Shown here piece after piece: positions 12,648-25,626 of a stretch of DNA of 64,000 bases. The stretch covers positions 1-64,000 of the forward strand of contig CAJJDO010000006.1 in the NCBI GenBank assembly GCA_905183005.1, in the 5' to 3' direction. The notes under the pieces were generated by a model. It ran no database searches, was not told where the DNA came from, and saw only the letters and a list, made by a program, of their open reading frames with translations. The position numbers and the translations under genes were made by a program. Within the stretch, counting starts at the first letter, position 1, and every line of letters begins with the position of its first letter. The DNA is from Paramecium pentaurelia. Lineage: Eukaryota > Ciliophora > Oligohymenophorea > Peniculida > Parameciidae.

Positions 12648-15600
12648 TCATTTTTTTGTTTTTAAAATGCTTTTCTTTAATTGAGGGGGTTAATGTTTAG
12701 GTAAAGAAATCTTACCAGCTGATATTTTTGGAGGCGCGTATATTTTTCCAACTGAAACACTTTTTTATCTAATGTTGCTTGTAGTATTTTCTTTGTTTTT
12801 ATACTATAAGACCTTGCTAAATTTAGACTCCATTTCATTAAATTTTTTCTCCATCATTTTAAAGGAATTTACTACCATTTCGCTGAATTCTAAGAGTGAT
12901 CCATCAAATGAATACCCAGATATCGATCTTGCTGCGATTTCTCTTGCAATGTATTTGCTTTCACCTCCATTTCTTTCACTTCCCTGGCCAAATCTTCTTA
13001 TTTTCCTAAATCAAAATCCTCATCAAACATGTTAACTGAAAATATAAAATTTTTAATAAAATAATATCAATTACACAGTGAAATAATCTTACTTAAACCT
13101 TCTTCAAAATTGGCAAATAATTCAATATAAGTTCCATCTCTGGCTTCATCTGTTAATCGATAGAATGTATTTCTTTGATTCATAAACTTCTTTTCTTATG
13201 TACTACACAATATGAAATGCCAAAATCCTTCTCTCAATTTTTCCAACAATTCAACTAATTTATCATTTTATTCAGCATAATTTTCTCCAAACGTCATAAC
13301 AATTAAATAATTAGTATATTTTTTTGGAAGTTATTAATTTAAAGATTCCAAAATTCCTTAATATAATTTGCGTTAATTTTATGTTTATCTCCCACTTAAA
13401 TAATCAAAAAATCCATCTTCCATATAATTTTTACCCATAGTTTCTAGTATACTAATTTTTGATTAAGATTCAATTAATACATGTGTATATTCATCAAAAG
13501 TTGATACTTATATCAAATCATCATCATTCATAATTTAAAATATCTAATTATAATTATTTAAACTAATACTTATTTAATAGTTTCTACAACTTCAAGTTGG
13601 TTTTCAGCCATTCTTTATGTAGAGTCAATTAGAAATATAAATTATCGTTTTTAATTTTAAAAAAAGTATTGAAGTTATTTTAAAATTTAACTATCAGATT
13701 TGAATTTGTCTTATTTTGCAAGTAATGTTGATAACATTTTAATAGTCTTTACTCTTAATTTAGTTTAATAAACATTTCCATAATCTAGAGCTAACATTAA
13801 TTATTATATTGCAGGTTATAATTAACCACTTGACATATAAATTAATCCCCTATAAAAATAAATTTTCTGTTGAACAACTTACAACAACTTTTTGTCTTAA
13901 TTAAATGTTTTATTTTAATAAGATGCATTTTTACTTAAGGTGTAGTTTTATTACAAAATTAATTAAGCTTAATCAATGCATTATTCAGCTTCTTTTATTT
14001 TCCTAAGATTAAATAGTAATTTGCATTTTTTAAAGAATAATTTAATTTGTAAAGTAAATTTAATCTCTAATGTATCTGCAAAATCCATAATGTTTGAAAA
14101 TAATGTTTTTGCTTAATTAAATGCATTTCTATCTCGACTCTTATTCCTAATTAATAATTTTGATAATAAATCTAATAATTGATTTAAAGATTGAAATAAT
14201 TTATAATTTATTCTCATTATTTCTTCTGATTTAATTAATTATGTGTCTTTCTTTTATTATTCAAGTATAGAAATTAATTACTTATTATATGTGATAGCAG
14301 TCTCATAATCTTTTTATCTACTATGTTCTGATACTAATTTCATCAATATTAATTCCAAACATTCAATAGAGTTTCGTTTTTAAAAAATTTGTAATCCTTA
14401 TTCTAATTTTTCTAAATCATGAACCTTTTTATTTAATTGATTTAAGAAATCAATCAACCAACAAAATTCATCAAAAATTTAAAGTAATTCATTTAATTCA
14501 GTTAAACTACTTTTTTGATATTCTTTAAATGCATTTAAGTCTTTATGCAAAGTATCATAATCTAATTCAAAAAACATTTACATCATCATTGATACTTAAT
14601 TTAATGTTATGCTTATTTAATCAAATTCATTTTGAGTTATTATATTTACTAATATAGAAGTCAATAACAAAAAGAGAATAAAAACTTAGAAAAAAAGAAA
14701 GAAATCAAAATAATCTTCTTATTTTGTTTCTACTAGATTTTTGTATAACTAATTGTTGAAAGTGGCTAATAATTACCATCTATCATAATTTTATTGAAGA
14801 GCATTTAGTTTATCTTATTCTTCTTTAGTTTAATTTATTAAGTCTTCTTTGTATTCTGAATAAAATTCATCATTCTAATAGAAATCAATAAATTATTACG
14901 ATATCATATGTACCAATGTGTATGGATTAATAAAAATAGACCTTAATATCCACCATTGATAAACTAACAATTGGATTTGATGATTCATAATAACGAGTTA
15001 AAGGCCGCATTTAATTCATCCAATCAGCTTTATCTATACTCTCTAAAAACTCAACAATGTTTTAAGTGTTCTAGTAATCTATATCCATATTATTAAACTC
15101 AGTAATTGCACTACATTTCATTTCAACAGTTAGACAGTCATCAGTTACATCTGAAACTACTGAATTATTTATTGTAAACAATGTAGTATACAAAATCCCT
15201 TCTGGTTATTTATAATCAGCTAAATCTAATATAAAACATTAATATAATGAATCATTAGATAATAGACCACAAATTTAAGTCAATTAAATGTTGAAGGGAA
15301 ACAAAGTATAAAATATAACTTAATCTTTCTTCTAATTTTTCATATACAAAAAGAGATCAAAATTACCCTTATCATCATAAGAATTATGCAATAATTAACA
15401 GAATTTTGGATTATTAGTGCAGTTTGGAGTTGATTTAAAATTATACAAATTTAAAGTGTTATTTGAAGCACTTAAGCTGTCTGAAGTAAGTTATATCACA
15501 TAATAAGGAAGATTTGGAATATATATTGAAGTAATTTCTTCTATTTATGCAATTTAAGACCTTTCTTTAACTGTAAGAGTGCCTATAACAGTATTTAAAG

Positions 15601-15905
15601 TTGAATTTTGTTGGGAAATCTCTTTTTCATTAAGGGCCAACTTAGTAATGTTGAACAAAAATCCAATTGAGGAAATTGTTTATTAAAGATCAATACCTGT
15701 TAATGTGATATTAGCCTTCATTATTTCAATAATAGTCTCATTATTACTTGATATCTGAGCTAGGAATGAATGAAATATATTTACAATTAATCCAATACAT
15801 TACAAGAACAAATAAAACGCTTAAACTTATAGTTGTTTCAATCAGATCAGCTAAGAATATTGTTTATGTGACGATTAGTTTAAAATGATGTTAAATGTTT
15901 GTCAT
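12648..15905 (-). CDS. Two-TM protein with TPR-like and VWA domains
   Basis: About 1,047 residues after removing introns 15760-15784, 14875-14899, 13544-13569 and a 39-nt one at 13036-13074. The order is: a hydrophobic segment near residues 25-40 (ISLSVLFVLVMYWIN); about 330 residues that would face outside or a lumen; a second hydrophobic segment near 381-405 (FFLFFQVFILFLLLTSILV); a helical TPR-like region; then a von Willebrand A-like start (FIFLIDSTQRM, with D-S-T in place of the usual DxSxS) near 739; then a charged tail. The topology resembles a membrane sensor with a cytosolic effector part. Near 12,948-12,955 one base must be added to join KANT to IAREIAARSIS, so the frame is broken once; the spliced length is one base short of whole codons. 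Function unknown. Confidence 0.65.
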
Positions 15906-15969
15906 TCTAAATAAAAATGAAATAAAATCGAAAAATATAAATATATAAATGTTTAATGAAACTAAAGAT

Positions 15970-18900
15970 TCACAAAAATACATCATGAGGTGCTTGAGTA
16001 GGTGCTTTAGCTTAGCACCTTCTACTACAAGAATTAGCTATTTTTCTAATAAATTAATATTTAATATAAAGATATTTCCACTATTAAATGGTATTAATAA
16101 CTAATTAAGTAAATAATGCAGTTAAAACATTTGATACAACTACCCATCCAATTATCAATTTTTAATCTGCATTCAAAAATTTCAAAAGATCATTAATGCA
16201 AAATATAGTGAATAATAATAAAGTTATAAATTATGAAGTTTCACAACTTATCTATTTAATTAATTCTAATTTATCTTTGATAGGTGAATAGAATATCAAA
16301 AAGAAAAGGGTTACTAGACTTAATAAAGTAACTTATAACACTTAAATTATAGGATATTCATAGAGATAAATTAAAAATGTCATAAAAAGAAATTTCTTAA
16401 TCAATAAAAATGGATTGTACAATTTTTAATATTTTGCTATTTAAAGTCCTGAAAAGACAGATCCAAATTTAATATTATATTATGCCTATTCAATAGCATA
16501 TCTTTTTTGATCTACAATCTTGAAAGATAGAAATGTGATGCAAATATAAATACCCAAAAATGCAAATGTAGTTGTTGAATTAATTAATCCAAATGTAGAA
16601 TTAAAGTCAAGTCCTTTTAAACCTAATGCTAGTGTGAAACTATATTCATTTGCAGTAGTCATAAATATTCTTAACAAATCACTATAAAAGAATTCCCTTA
16701 TTGTAATTAATGCCCATTAGAAAGCAAGATGTTTTAATTTTACTTAAAGTTTAGAAAAATACATTCTGATAGATGATTTATTATCACTTTGGAACAATAA
16801 TTATTTTTTGGAGGACAAGTATTTGATTGTTATTAAATTAGCTACTAAATAAAATACAAGGCTTATTATAAACACAGAAAAAATAGATGTAAAATTAAGA
16901 ATGAAACATGAATACATTCCTTGTTTCTTAATTTTGAATGGAACAGTAAGAGAATGAAATTCCAAATCATACTCTAAATCATATTAAAATATTTGATCTA
17001 GATTAATAAAATCTTAAACTATTGTGAATTAAGCAAAATTTAGATTTTCAAAAAATGAATTAACATTAAATGGAAATATAGTATTAATGTAATATAAGTA
17101 GGATAAGTATTAAAGTGTATCAATAAGGTTAAAATAAATGTCAATACCTCCTAATATCAAACCACAAGCTAATAAAGCTAATAGACTATAGATTATGTAA
17201 TTAGAACTATTAACAGTATTAGTTGTCAATCCTTAAACTGATTACGAAATAATTACAATATCAGATATTTTAATTTCTAATAAATTAATTTCTTAAGTCT
17301 GATTTTAAGCATTTCTAAATAACGAAGGTGTTAAATATTTAATTATTAAACTAGCATTTGATATAGATCTATCAACATCAAAATCAATTGTAAATGAAAA
17401 GTTGATTAGATTATCTATTTCAAAATTAACATTATTTTTAATTGAGTAATTAAAGTTAGCTTATTGATTAAGTGATATTTGTATTTCATCATTAATATCA
17501 AATATTTAGTTCAACTTCAATTCTTAGTCATAAGTTACTAATACTTATCTCTTTGGAGTATATAAATCATATATCTAATTTTCTTATCCTTAAGGAATTG
17601 GATTCTTTGTTTTAATACAAACTCCATTTATACAATCGAAACTCTTTTCTAATTAACATATATCACTGCATCCATCTCCATTTATTCTATTTCCATCATC
17701 ACATTATTCAACATCAGCCAGAATTGCATCTCCACATTTAGAATAACATGAGTTATTATCATAATCTGAATAATATCCTTATTTGAATTCACATAATTAA
17801 CAATTAATATTTGATTTACTTATATTCAGAAATCTACATTTAGTACATTAACTAGCATTTGATTCACAATGTAAACATTTGTCTTAACATTTATTAATAC
17901 GAATAGAATTTTCGATATAATATCCATCAATTGCTTATTTACATTTTTGTATTTTATAAAAGTAATCATACTCACATATTTAACAATATTCTTAACACTT
18001 TTCACATTAAGATTACTTTTCAATTTCATTAATACAATAGTATTAGGGTTCTTTTAGACAATTAAAACAACCATCTCTAGATAAATTATTAGCATCATCG
18101 CATTCTTCTCCATAAGACCATATACCATCAGTGCAATCTTTATATTTACAAAATTCAATTGCTATAGCTTCTTTAGATTTACAAGATATACAAAGTTGAT
18201 TTTCATTTAAGAAATGATCAGATTTACAAATACACTTATTATTACTTAAAGTTCTATTTAATTCTGAATTGCATGAAGTACACATTTATTTTTATGTTTA
18301 ACAAGTTTTACAAGTTAATTCACATTGTAAACATAGTGATTGATTGACATCAAAATAATATCCATCCATACAAATACATTACTAATTTGAGAATCTTACT
18401 AACGGATTTTCAATACATTCAGAACATATTGTTTTGGATAAGCATTTGGAACATAGTTTATCACATTCATTGCATTTATTATTTATTTCATAAAATCCAT
18501 CAGGACAATAACAAGTATTAGTATCCTCATTTAATTCATAATTTTCATTACATGAAGTACATTTATTACTTACATCAGCGCATGTAAAGCAATTATTGGA
18601 ACATATTTCACATTAATAAGGATTATTTGGTGAACTTAAATATCCAATTCGGCAAATACATTCATTTTCATCATTTACCATAAGAGATTCATCATTACAT
18701 GAAGTACATTTGTTTGCTTCATTTTCACATGTTAAACAAGGTGCAACACATTATTCGCATGAGCTAGAGTTCCAATAATATCCTGTGGTACAACTACATA
18801 CTCCATTAATTGGATTTGGTGACATATTTGAAACACCACTCTTACATGTAGCACAATAGTTATATAAATTTAAACATGATCCACATATTGAAATGCATTA

Positions 18901-19383
18901 TTTGCATTGTTTACCATCTGAATAGTATGAGTTATTGCATAAACACTTTGAATTTGGTGAATCATAAGTTGCATTATCTACACATACATCACATGTAGTT
19001 GGAATGTTGTCACATTATTTACAAAGTGGTAATGTGCATGATTAAATACATTAATCATTACTTAACTTATATCCAGAATCACATTTTTTACATTTAGTTC
19101 TACTTTCACATTCAATGCATGGATAGGTACAAAGAAAGCAAGTATAATCTTTTAAATAATACCCATCTACACATTTCTTACATTTCCAATCATCATAATC
19201 ATCACATTTATTATTGTCACATCCAAATGTGTCAATTGTTTTTTAATATTTTAAACTCCAACCACATCCACATGAAATACAACAATCTTAGTATCGTTTA
19301 CAGCTCCAACATCCATCCTTTCTGCATGCTTAATAAGTGATTTATACCAGTGCTACAAATATAAACAAAAGTCGAAATATCAT
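15970..19383 (-). CDS. Cysteine-rich surface protein, multi-pass C-terminus
   Basis: 1,137 residues in one exon. It opens with a signal peptide (MIFRLLFIFVALVQITYQA). Residues 20 to about 590 are tandem cysteine-rich repeats of the growth-factor-receptor/furin type, with units such as CKKCDSGYKL, CTSCNDESLM and CPDGFYE. Two units carry the DUF4215 pattern (YGEECDDANNLSRDGC and VEQCDDGNRINGDGCSDIC). A non-cysteine extracellular part follows, and then several hydrophobic segments (IIYSLLALLACGLILGG, LNFTSIFSVFIISLVFYLV, FGLINSTTTFAFLGIYICIT, LVTLLSLVTLFFLIFY). Large proteins of this kind are common in ciliates; ligands are unknown. The start is chosen because it gives the signal peptide. Confidence 0.85.
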
Positions 19384-19867
19384 AATTTAATTACATCATC
19401 TCATTTTTTTAACCTATTATTATTTATATATCATCAATGATGGAAAAACTTTTATTTATTATTATAGGATGATTATCACTTAATTTGGTTAGTTTATGCT
19501 TAATTGTTGAAAAAAATATAGTTTAGGAAATATCTGAAACGTTATCTAATATTTCAATAATTATCTCAACTCAAAATACATTCCATTATAAATTTAATTT
19601 TATATATTTTCAAATATAATTAATATAATATATTTTTATTGGATATTATTTTAAAACAGATCTTAACAATTTTCTAAATATTTTTTGTAAATCTTTCCTA
19701 AACTCTATATGAACCTACTCAACATAAACATAATACCATTTACTACTTCAATAGTATTGTAAGTATTAATAATTGATTCTTAAACTTAAAAAATCATAAC
19801 AATTTTATAATATAAAAATAATTTTATTAAATTTGAATTATTATTTAATATTTATTAAAATAACTTA
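19384..19867. other. Intergenic, upstream of cysteine-rich gene
   Basis: 484 bases between the 3' end of ALG5 and the start of the cysteine-rich gene, both on the minus strand. No gene, repeat or RNA is visible; it presumably holds the promoter of the cysteine-rich gene. Confidence 0.5.
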
Positions 19868-20872
19868 TCATAATCCTATGTCATCTTTGAAATTCCAAAT
19901 ATTTAATAGATATAAAATTCTGACTAATAGAAAATCTCTAGCCATTTAAATTGAGGCTTCTACTACATTTAAATGAGATCCTTCAACATCCTCCCATTTC
20001 ACAGGTAATTCTGAGACTGGAACTTTGTATTTTTAAGCAATCATAAATAACTCTACATCAAATGCCCATCTTTCTAAATGTAATACTCTAAATAAAATTG
20101 CTGAAGTATTTCTAGTAAATAACTTAAATCCACATTGAGTATCCTTTAGTCTAACACCACATATAGTATTAATGATAAAATTAGAACAATGCATTAAAAT
20201 GTTTCTATACCATTTTCTTTGAACAACAACATCTTTCACTAAATGATTTCTTGATCCTGCTACTAATCCTAATCCATTTTATGTTATTTTTATTAACTAT
20301 AATATTTTTGTAATATATATCTACTTCTTTTGATAATTTCTCATATTCATTTAAATCTGTAGCTAAATCTGCATCCATCATTAACTATATTTCACCTACA
20401 GCTGCTAACATTCCTAATCTTACTGCTCCTCCTTTTCCTCTATTCCTATTATAAGTAATAATCTTAAAGTTTTAATTGTTTATCTAATACTTCTTGGCTA
20501 TTTCTAATGTTTTATCTTTGGATGCATCATTTATGATTATTATCTCATATTTATATTCATTAAAGTGCTATTAAATATTGAATATATATTTACTTTAAAT
20601 GTAGCTTCTAATGTTCTTCCTAATCTATTTTCTTCATTATATGATGGAATAATTATGCTTAATTAAACATCAGATGTATTCTTATATGTGGAATACTTGA
20701 ATTCTTTTCCATCACATATTACTACTATGCTATCATCCTTTTTAACTGTTTTTTGTTGGTTTTTCCAATTTGTATAAGGTGTAAATAACCACTTAATTCC
20801 AATTAATAACCCAACAAAAATAACAAATAGTAATATTTCTAATAACATTATTTTTATTATTGTTGATAGCAC
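19868..20872 (-). CDS. ALG5: Dolichyl-phosphate beta-glucosyltransferase (ALG5)
   Basis: 316 residues after removing introns 20568-20593 and 20297-20324. ALG5 moves glucose from UDP-glucose to dolichyl phosphate at the ER membrane for N-glycan building. One N-terminal membrane segment (IMLLEILLFVIFVGLLIGI) is followed by the GT2 fold: LSIIIPSYNEENRLGRTLE, EIIIINDASKDKT, the metal-binding MDADLATDLNE, GSRNHLV and the family-typical RLKDTQCGFKLFTR and LHLERWAFDVEL. The position of the anchor and the QCGFK motif separate it from dolichol-phosphate mannose synthases. Two ATGs near the start are possible (20872 or 24 bases on); the first was used. Confidence 0.92.
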
Positions 20873-21060
20873 AATTTTTAATATAAATCTTTTAATAACA
20901 TTACGTGTTTATTTATTACATTAAAAATAATCATATCCTCTAAATTAATTATCATTAAAAACTCTTATATCTTAATCTTGTTAATATTCCCAATAAATTG
21001 AGACAAAATAATTTGAGATAATTACAATATATATTTTAATTACTTTTAAACATGAAATAA

Positions 21061-21868
21061 TCAGCATTTATAATATAAATTATCTTTACATTTGATTAAA
21101 TTATCATCAAGTAGTTTAATAAGGTGAGCTTGAACTGCAATCTTTACAAATTTCTTTACATATGGATCATTCACATCTGGATAAACAGCCAATATTACTT
21201 CATCAATTGATTATCCATTTATTGCTTAGTAGATTTATTATTCTCTATTCTTTCTGTGATTAATTTACTTAGAAATTGCTTCTTGTGCTCCTTCAACTAT
21301 TGAGTATCCATGACCTGGATATATAGTTTTACTATGAATTGTGATATATATATATAATACATCTTCATTTTTTCTACTTTTTTTCCATATTTTCTAAATA
21401 CTATTTAACATTTTCTATGAAACAAGAAGAACCTCCCAATAAACAATCACCTGAAAACCATTCTTAATTTTAGGTTATAAAACTAAAATGATCAACACAA
21501 TGTCCAGATTATGAGATAGCTGTGATGATGCAATTTTCTACTTAGAAAATTTATCCATCCTAAAGTGGAAGCATAGGATATAGTTTATCATTTTCCAAAT
21601 TATGATCTAAATTTTTATATACTTTAGCATTTGGACATAATTCAATTACTTAAGGTATTCCTCCCATATGATCTAAATGATGATGAGTAATAAGAACAAT
21701 TGAAATTTCACATTACTCTTAATCTAAAATTTATTTCAAGTGTATTTTGTATTATTCTTTACCTTCACCTGTGTCGATTAAGATTCTTTTATTGCCTGTT
21801 CCAATTAAGTATGTATTGGTTCCTTGTAGTGTTAATTACCCTGGATTATAGCCCGGTATTAAAATCAT
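21061..21868 (-). CDS. LACTB2-type metallo-beta-lactamase fold hydrolase
   Basis: About 259 residues with one intron (21332-21360) and one base missing. The N-terminus NPGQLTLQGTNTYLIGTG is diagnostic of LACTB2. It is followed by the metal motif THHHLDHMGG, SGHCVDHFSF, the metal-bridging GDCLLGGSS, and after the intron IYPGHGYSIVEGA with HRKNREQQI. LACTB2 in animals is a mitochondrial endoribonuclease of the MBL fold; the substrate here is unknown. In the given sequence the frame breaks in a seven-A run (21378-21384): reading straight on meets TGA, while adding one A gives MEKKVEKMKIKTIYPGHG and a whole-codon length. This is probably a sequence error. Its start codon lies 11 bases from that of the divergent coiled-coil gene. 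Confidence 0.85.
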
Positions 21869-21879
21869 AAATAAAAATA
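21869..21879. promoter_or_regulatory. 11-bp gap between divergent start codons
   Basis: Only 11 bases lie between the predicted ATG of the LACTB2-like gene (minus) and that of the coiled-coil gene (plus). Promoter elements and 5' ends must overlap the opposite coding sequence or start further inside one gene. Starts downstream of those predicted would widen the gap. Confidence 0.45.
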
Positions 21880-23791
21880 ATGACAGACACCATTCTGGGA
21901 GGTGAGATTAGTGAATTTGTGGCTAATCGTCAATATGCCAAGATTCAATATTTACAAGAGGAGAATAAATAATTGTAAGAATAATTGAAGGATATGGAAA
22001 AAGCATTAAAATTGAATAAAGAAGTTCTTCGTTTAACACTTGAACAAAAGTAAAAATACTTATATATTATATAAGTCTAAACAATTCCAATAATTCAACT
22101 AATTCTAGTGAGTAAATTCAAACTATTCAATTACAAATGAAATTACATGAAGAGAATGAAATGCTTAGAAATTAAATGTCTAAATTGACTGATGAAAGAA
22201 ATATAGCTTAAAATAAAGTATCTATTTCAATTAAAAATCAAGGTTTTGTTGTCTTAACAAATATCTGAAGAAAATTAAGCATTTTATAAAGATCTAATTG
22301 TTGAATTGGAAGAAAAATTAGGAGAATTAAGAAGATGCATATAAGATAAAGAATATACTATATAAGATATTGAGAAAAATAGAGGTTTGAATGATAATGG
22401 ATAAATGGTAAAGATTAGAGAAATAGTAACACCACATGAATAATCTTTAAGATTACATGAAGAATTAGAATCCACTAGATAGATATTAAATAAACTATCT
22501 TAAGAATCATAGCATTTACAAGAATAAAACAAATTACTTAAAGACATAAATCAAGTATATTTTAAACATTTATTTTTAGAATTTCAAAAGAGAGTTAATT
22601 AAACTTAGAATTATATTGAGAAGTCCTTTGGCATATTACAAAATGAAAAGTAAGTATTAATCTATAATTATAAGATTTCATTTATAATGATGATCCAGGT
22701 GATTCTGCTGATAATTTATAATTACATGAAGAAATATTTCAGAATCAACCCTTTAATCAACCTTCAAATGAACCCCCTCCTTAAAACTAATTTCGTTGTG
22801 TTTGTTAATAATAATTAACAAATACAATGAAATATTTGACTAATAATGAAAGGTACTTAAATAGATCTTTAAGTTTAGAGCAAATTATTAAGAAAAAATA
22901 TAGAAAACAGAGACTTTATTAAAAGGATTTAAGGAGTTATTTGAAAAGGAAAAAAACAAAGTAGCTTTGTTAGTATAATTAACAGATAGTTTGGAAAAGA
23001 AAATAAATGAATGTTATAATTAAAATGAATAGATAATTAAGGGAATTAATAGTAGAGATTAAAAAATAGAATAATTACAAGCTGAAGTTCAATATTATAG
23101 AACTTAATATGGTAATTACATTCATTTTCTTAAAAATAAAAGAAAGATTAATTTAAATTTATCATTTTAATTGAAAGAACTTTCAACAAATCTATAACCT
23201 ACACCACCCCCAATACAAAATACAAATAATAAAATATTATCAGATTTTGAAAAGGGTCCTGATGATACTGAATAACATATAAGTATTTTAGAAGATCCAG
23301 TTGATGATTAATCACCAGATATTAAAAAGAGTAATAAAATAGATGGTTAATCAAAAGTTAATTAAAAATTAAGCAATATTCTAGAGCATAATTATTCTTA
23401 AATGAATTAGTTAGAATGTAAATAGTTGTTGTTAAATACTGCTAAAGATCTCTATCTTAATTATAATTTAAAAATGAATAATTTTATAAAAAAGTAACTT
23501 ATGGATCCAAAAAAATGTCTTAAAGCTAAACCAATCTGGCATTTAAAATCAAGTAGTGATCCTTTAGATTATTTTACATTACAATATCATAATCTATAGA
23601 TTTCTGGTAAAAGTGAATTCAAATAGAATGATGATTTAGCAAATTTCTTAAAAAAAAAATAACCAAAAGCAACAAAAGAACATGAAAAGAATAATTGGGA
23701 TTTCTTAAATGATTTTTCAATGATTTAAGGGGAAAAAAATAAATAAATTTTATCTGAAAATTATGGATTCAATGAAATGGTTTTAAATTGA
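21880..23791 (+). CDS. Coiled-coil protein, unknown role
   Basis: 594 residues after removing five introns (22050-22075, 22218-22242, 22555-22579, 22650-22674, 22853-22878), which together give one open frame. Most of the protein is predicted coiled coil: KIQYLQEENKQLQEQLKDME near the start, LIVELEEKLGELRR in the middle, and LFEKEKNKVALLVQLTDSLE later. A proline-rich break (QPTPPPIQ) precedes an acidic and Q-rich tail. Glutamine is unusually frequent and mostly written TAA/TAG. I do not recognise a family. It lies divergently against the LACTB2-like gene. Confidence 0.75.
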
Positions 23792-24045
23792 TAAATTAAA
23801 ATGAATGATGATAATTAATTATTATTAAATATCATAATGTATAATTATTTATTAAAACTTCTTAATCTAATTTATAAATTTTAATTATAATAAAAAATAT
23901 ATCTTTAATTACTAATTTTAATTCTTATAATTAATTTTCATAATTATCAAGTAATAATATTTATTTAATATAATATATATCTAAACATTAAAATAATTAA
24001 TTGATAAATTAAATTACCAAAAATACAAACATTAATGAATTGTAA

Positions 24046-25555
24046 TCAATAATATAATTTTTCAATTGCAGTCTTAGGACTATTATAATTCTAAAATTCT
24101 CTTAGCTTAAATGTTTCTTAAAGGACTTTTCTACAATCATATGCAGGAAGAACATCAGATATTAAGAAATCATACAATAACTTTAATTCCTTATCATCTT
24201 TATTATCATAATATGGAATTATAGGAATTCCATTCTCAATATGATAGCCAAAACTATATGCAGCATTATCAATCAATACAATATCTTTCATATCTCTACC
24301 CAACACTCTAAGATCTTTTATATGTACTCCATCATTTGTTATTATGCAACTTTCTCTAAATAATTAAGCACTTAAGATTTTCTTATGATCTAAAAACTGA
24401 ATCACTTAAGAAGCATAACACTGATGTGAAGCTGTAAAGATAACTACTTCACAAACTTCTGATAATTGACTCAATATTTATTTAGCCCATGGCCTTATAT
24501 TGATGCCTGCTGATACTGTATCACCAGTGGGAAATGTAATTGGCAAATATACATCAGATTTTATGTTTTAATTTTCATTACAATGAATGAGAGTTTCATC
24601 AAGATCAAAAACAACAGTTTTTTGAACTAAATTGTATCAATAAAGTACATTTTGTATTTTTTTGTTGTAAATTAATGAGTTTCTTTTCTATTACATTATT
24701 GGTTGGTTCTATTTAATTTAAGCAGAAACCTATGCTATTGTAAGTTTATAAGGCATGATCTCTATATAATTAACTTTAGGAATCATCTGCTCCATTGATG
24801 GCTTCAATCATAGAGCTCACATAATATATATTTTTTAAATTAACATTTAAATTACTTCTTGATGTAGAGAATATTCTATTGTTTGGTGAAAGTGATTTTG
24901 CCTATTTAAATGGAGAAATAGTTGAATTATTCTTCGAGGGATTTGATACCTTAATTTGAGTAACAAAATCATCTAAACTTAAATGTATATTAAGTGGTTA
25001 TTTTTAATCTTAAATTTAATTGTTATTATTCTATGTCTTATTAATGGTTACAACTTTTTCTGTTTTTGGTTTAGATATTAATTTGTTCTGATCTAAAGAA
25101 AGTAAATTATATTTTCGATCAGTATTAGATTTTGTGGATATGCCAAATGAATTATCCTTGATCAAGCTATTACTTGCTTTAGTGTAACTTTGCTGTAATG
25201 TTTTACTGATAAGCTAGGAAATTTGTACTTTGCTTTATTCTTTCTACTTTGCATAAAAGTAATACTAATATAATTACAAATAAATTACTTATGGTTATGG
25301 ATTTGCAGATTTAGGTGTATTAGTTCTAACACTTGGATTAATAAAAGCATTATTTTAAGAAACCTATCTAGAAATGGAAGATTTCTTATCTTTAATTAAG
25401 GTACTTAAACTCTATGTTTAGTATAATTTGGATAATGTGCTTTTATAAACTTCAGCAGAAGGAATAGGATGTTATTCATATTGTTTTGCGAGTTTAGCTT
25501 TTAAACTGGAGCTATCCAACCGAGAAGGAGTAGTTTTATTAATATTAAATTACAT
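24046..25555 (-). CDS. FCP1/SCP-type HAD phosphatase
   Basis: 487 residues after removing introns 25265-25288 and 24627-24648. The C-terminal domain (from about residue 295) is an NIF/FCP1 phosphatase: VVFDLDETLIH (DxDxT nucleophile motif), NIRPWAKQIL, EVVIFTASHQCYASQ, RESCIITNDGVHIKDLRVLG, DIVLIDNAAYSFGYHIENG (the CTDSPL signature with its acidic pair position) and DKELKLLYDFL. Members remove phosphate from Ser/Thr of proteins such as the RNA polymerase II tail; the substrate here cannot be told. The first ~290 residues are basic, Ser/Gln-rich and apparently unstructured. It converges with the coiled-coil gene ending at 23791 (254-base spacer, nothing seen in it). Confidence 0.9.
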
Positions 25556-25626
25556 TAATATATTATAATATAAGGAAATAATGCAAACAAAATATTGTAA
25601 TTGTTATAATGTATATATTATTTTTT

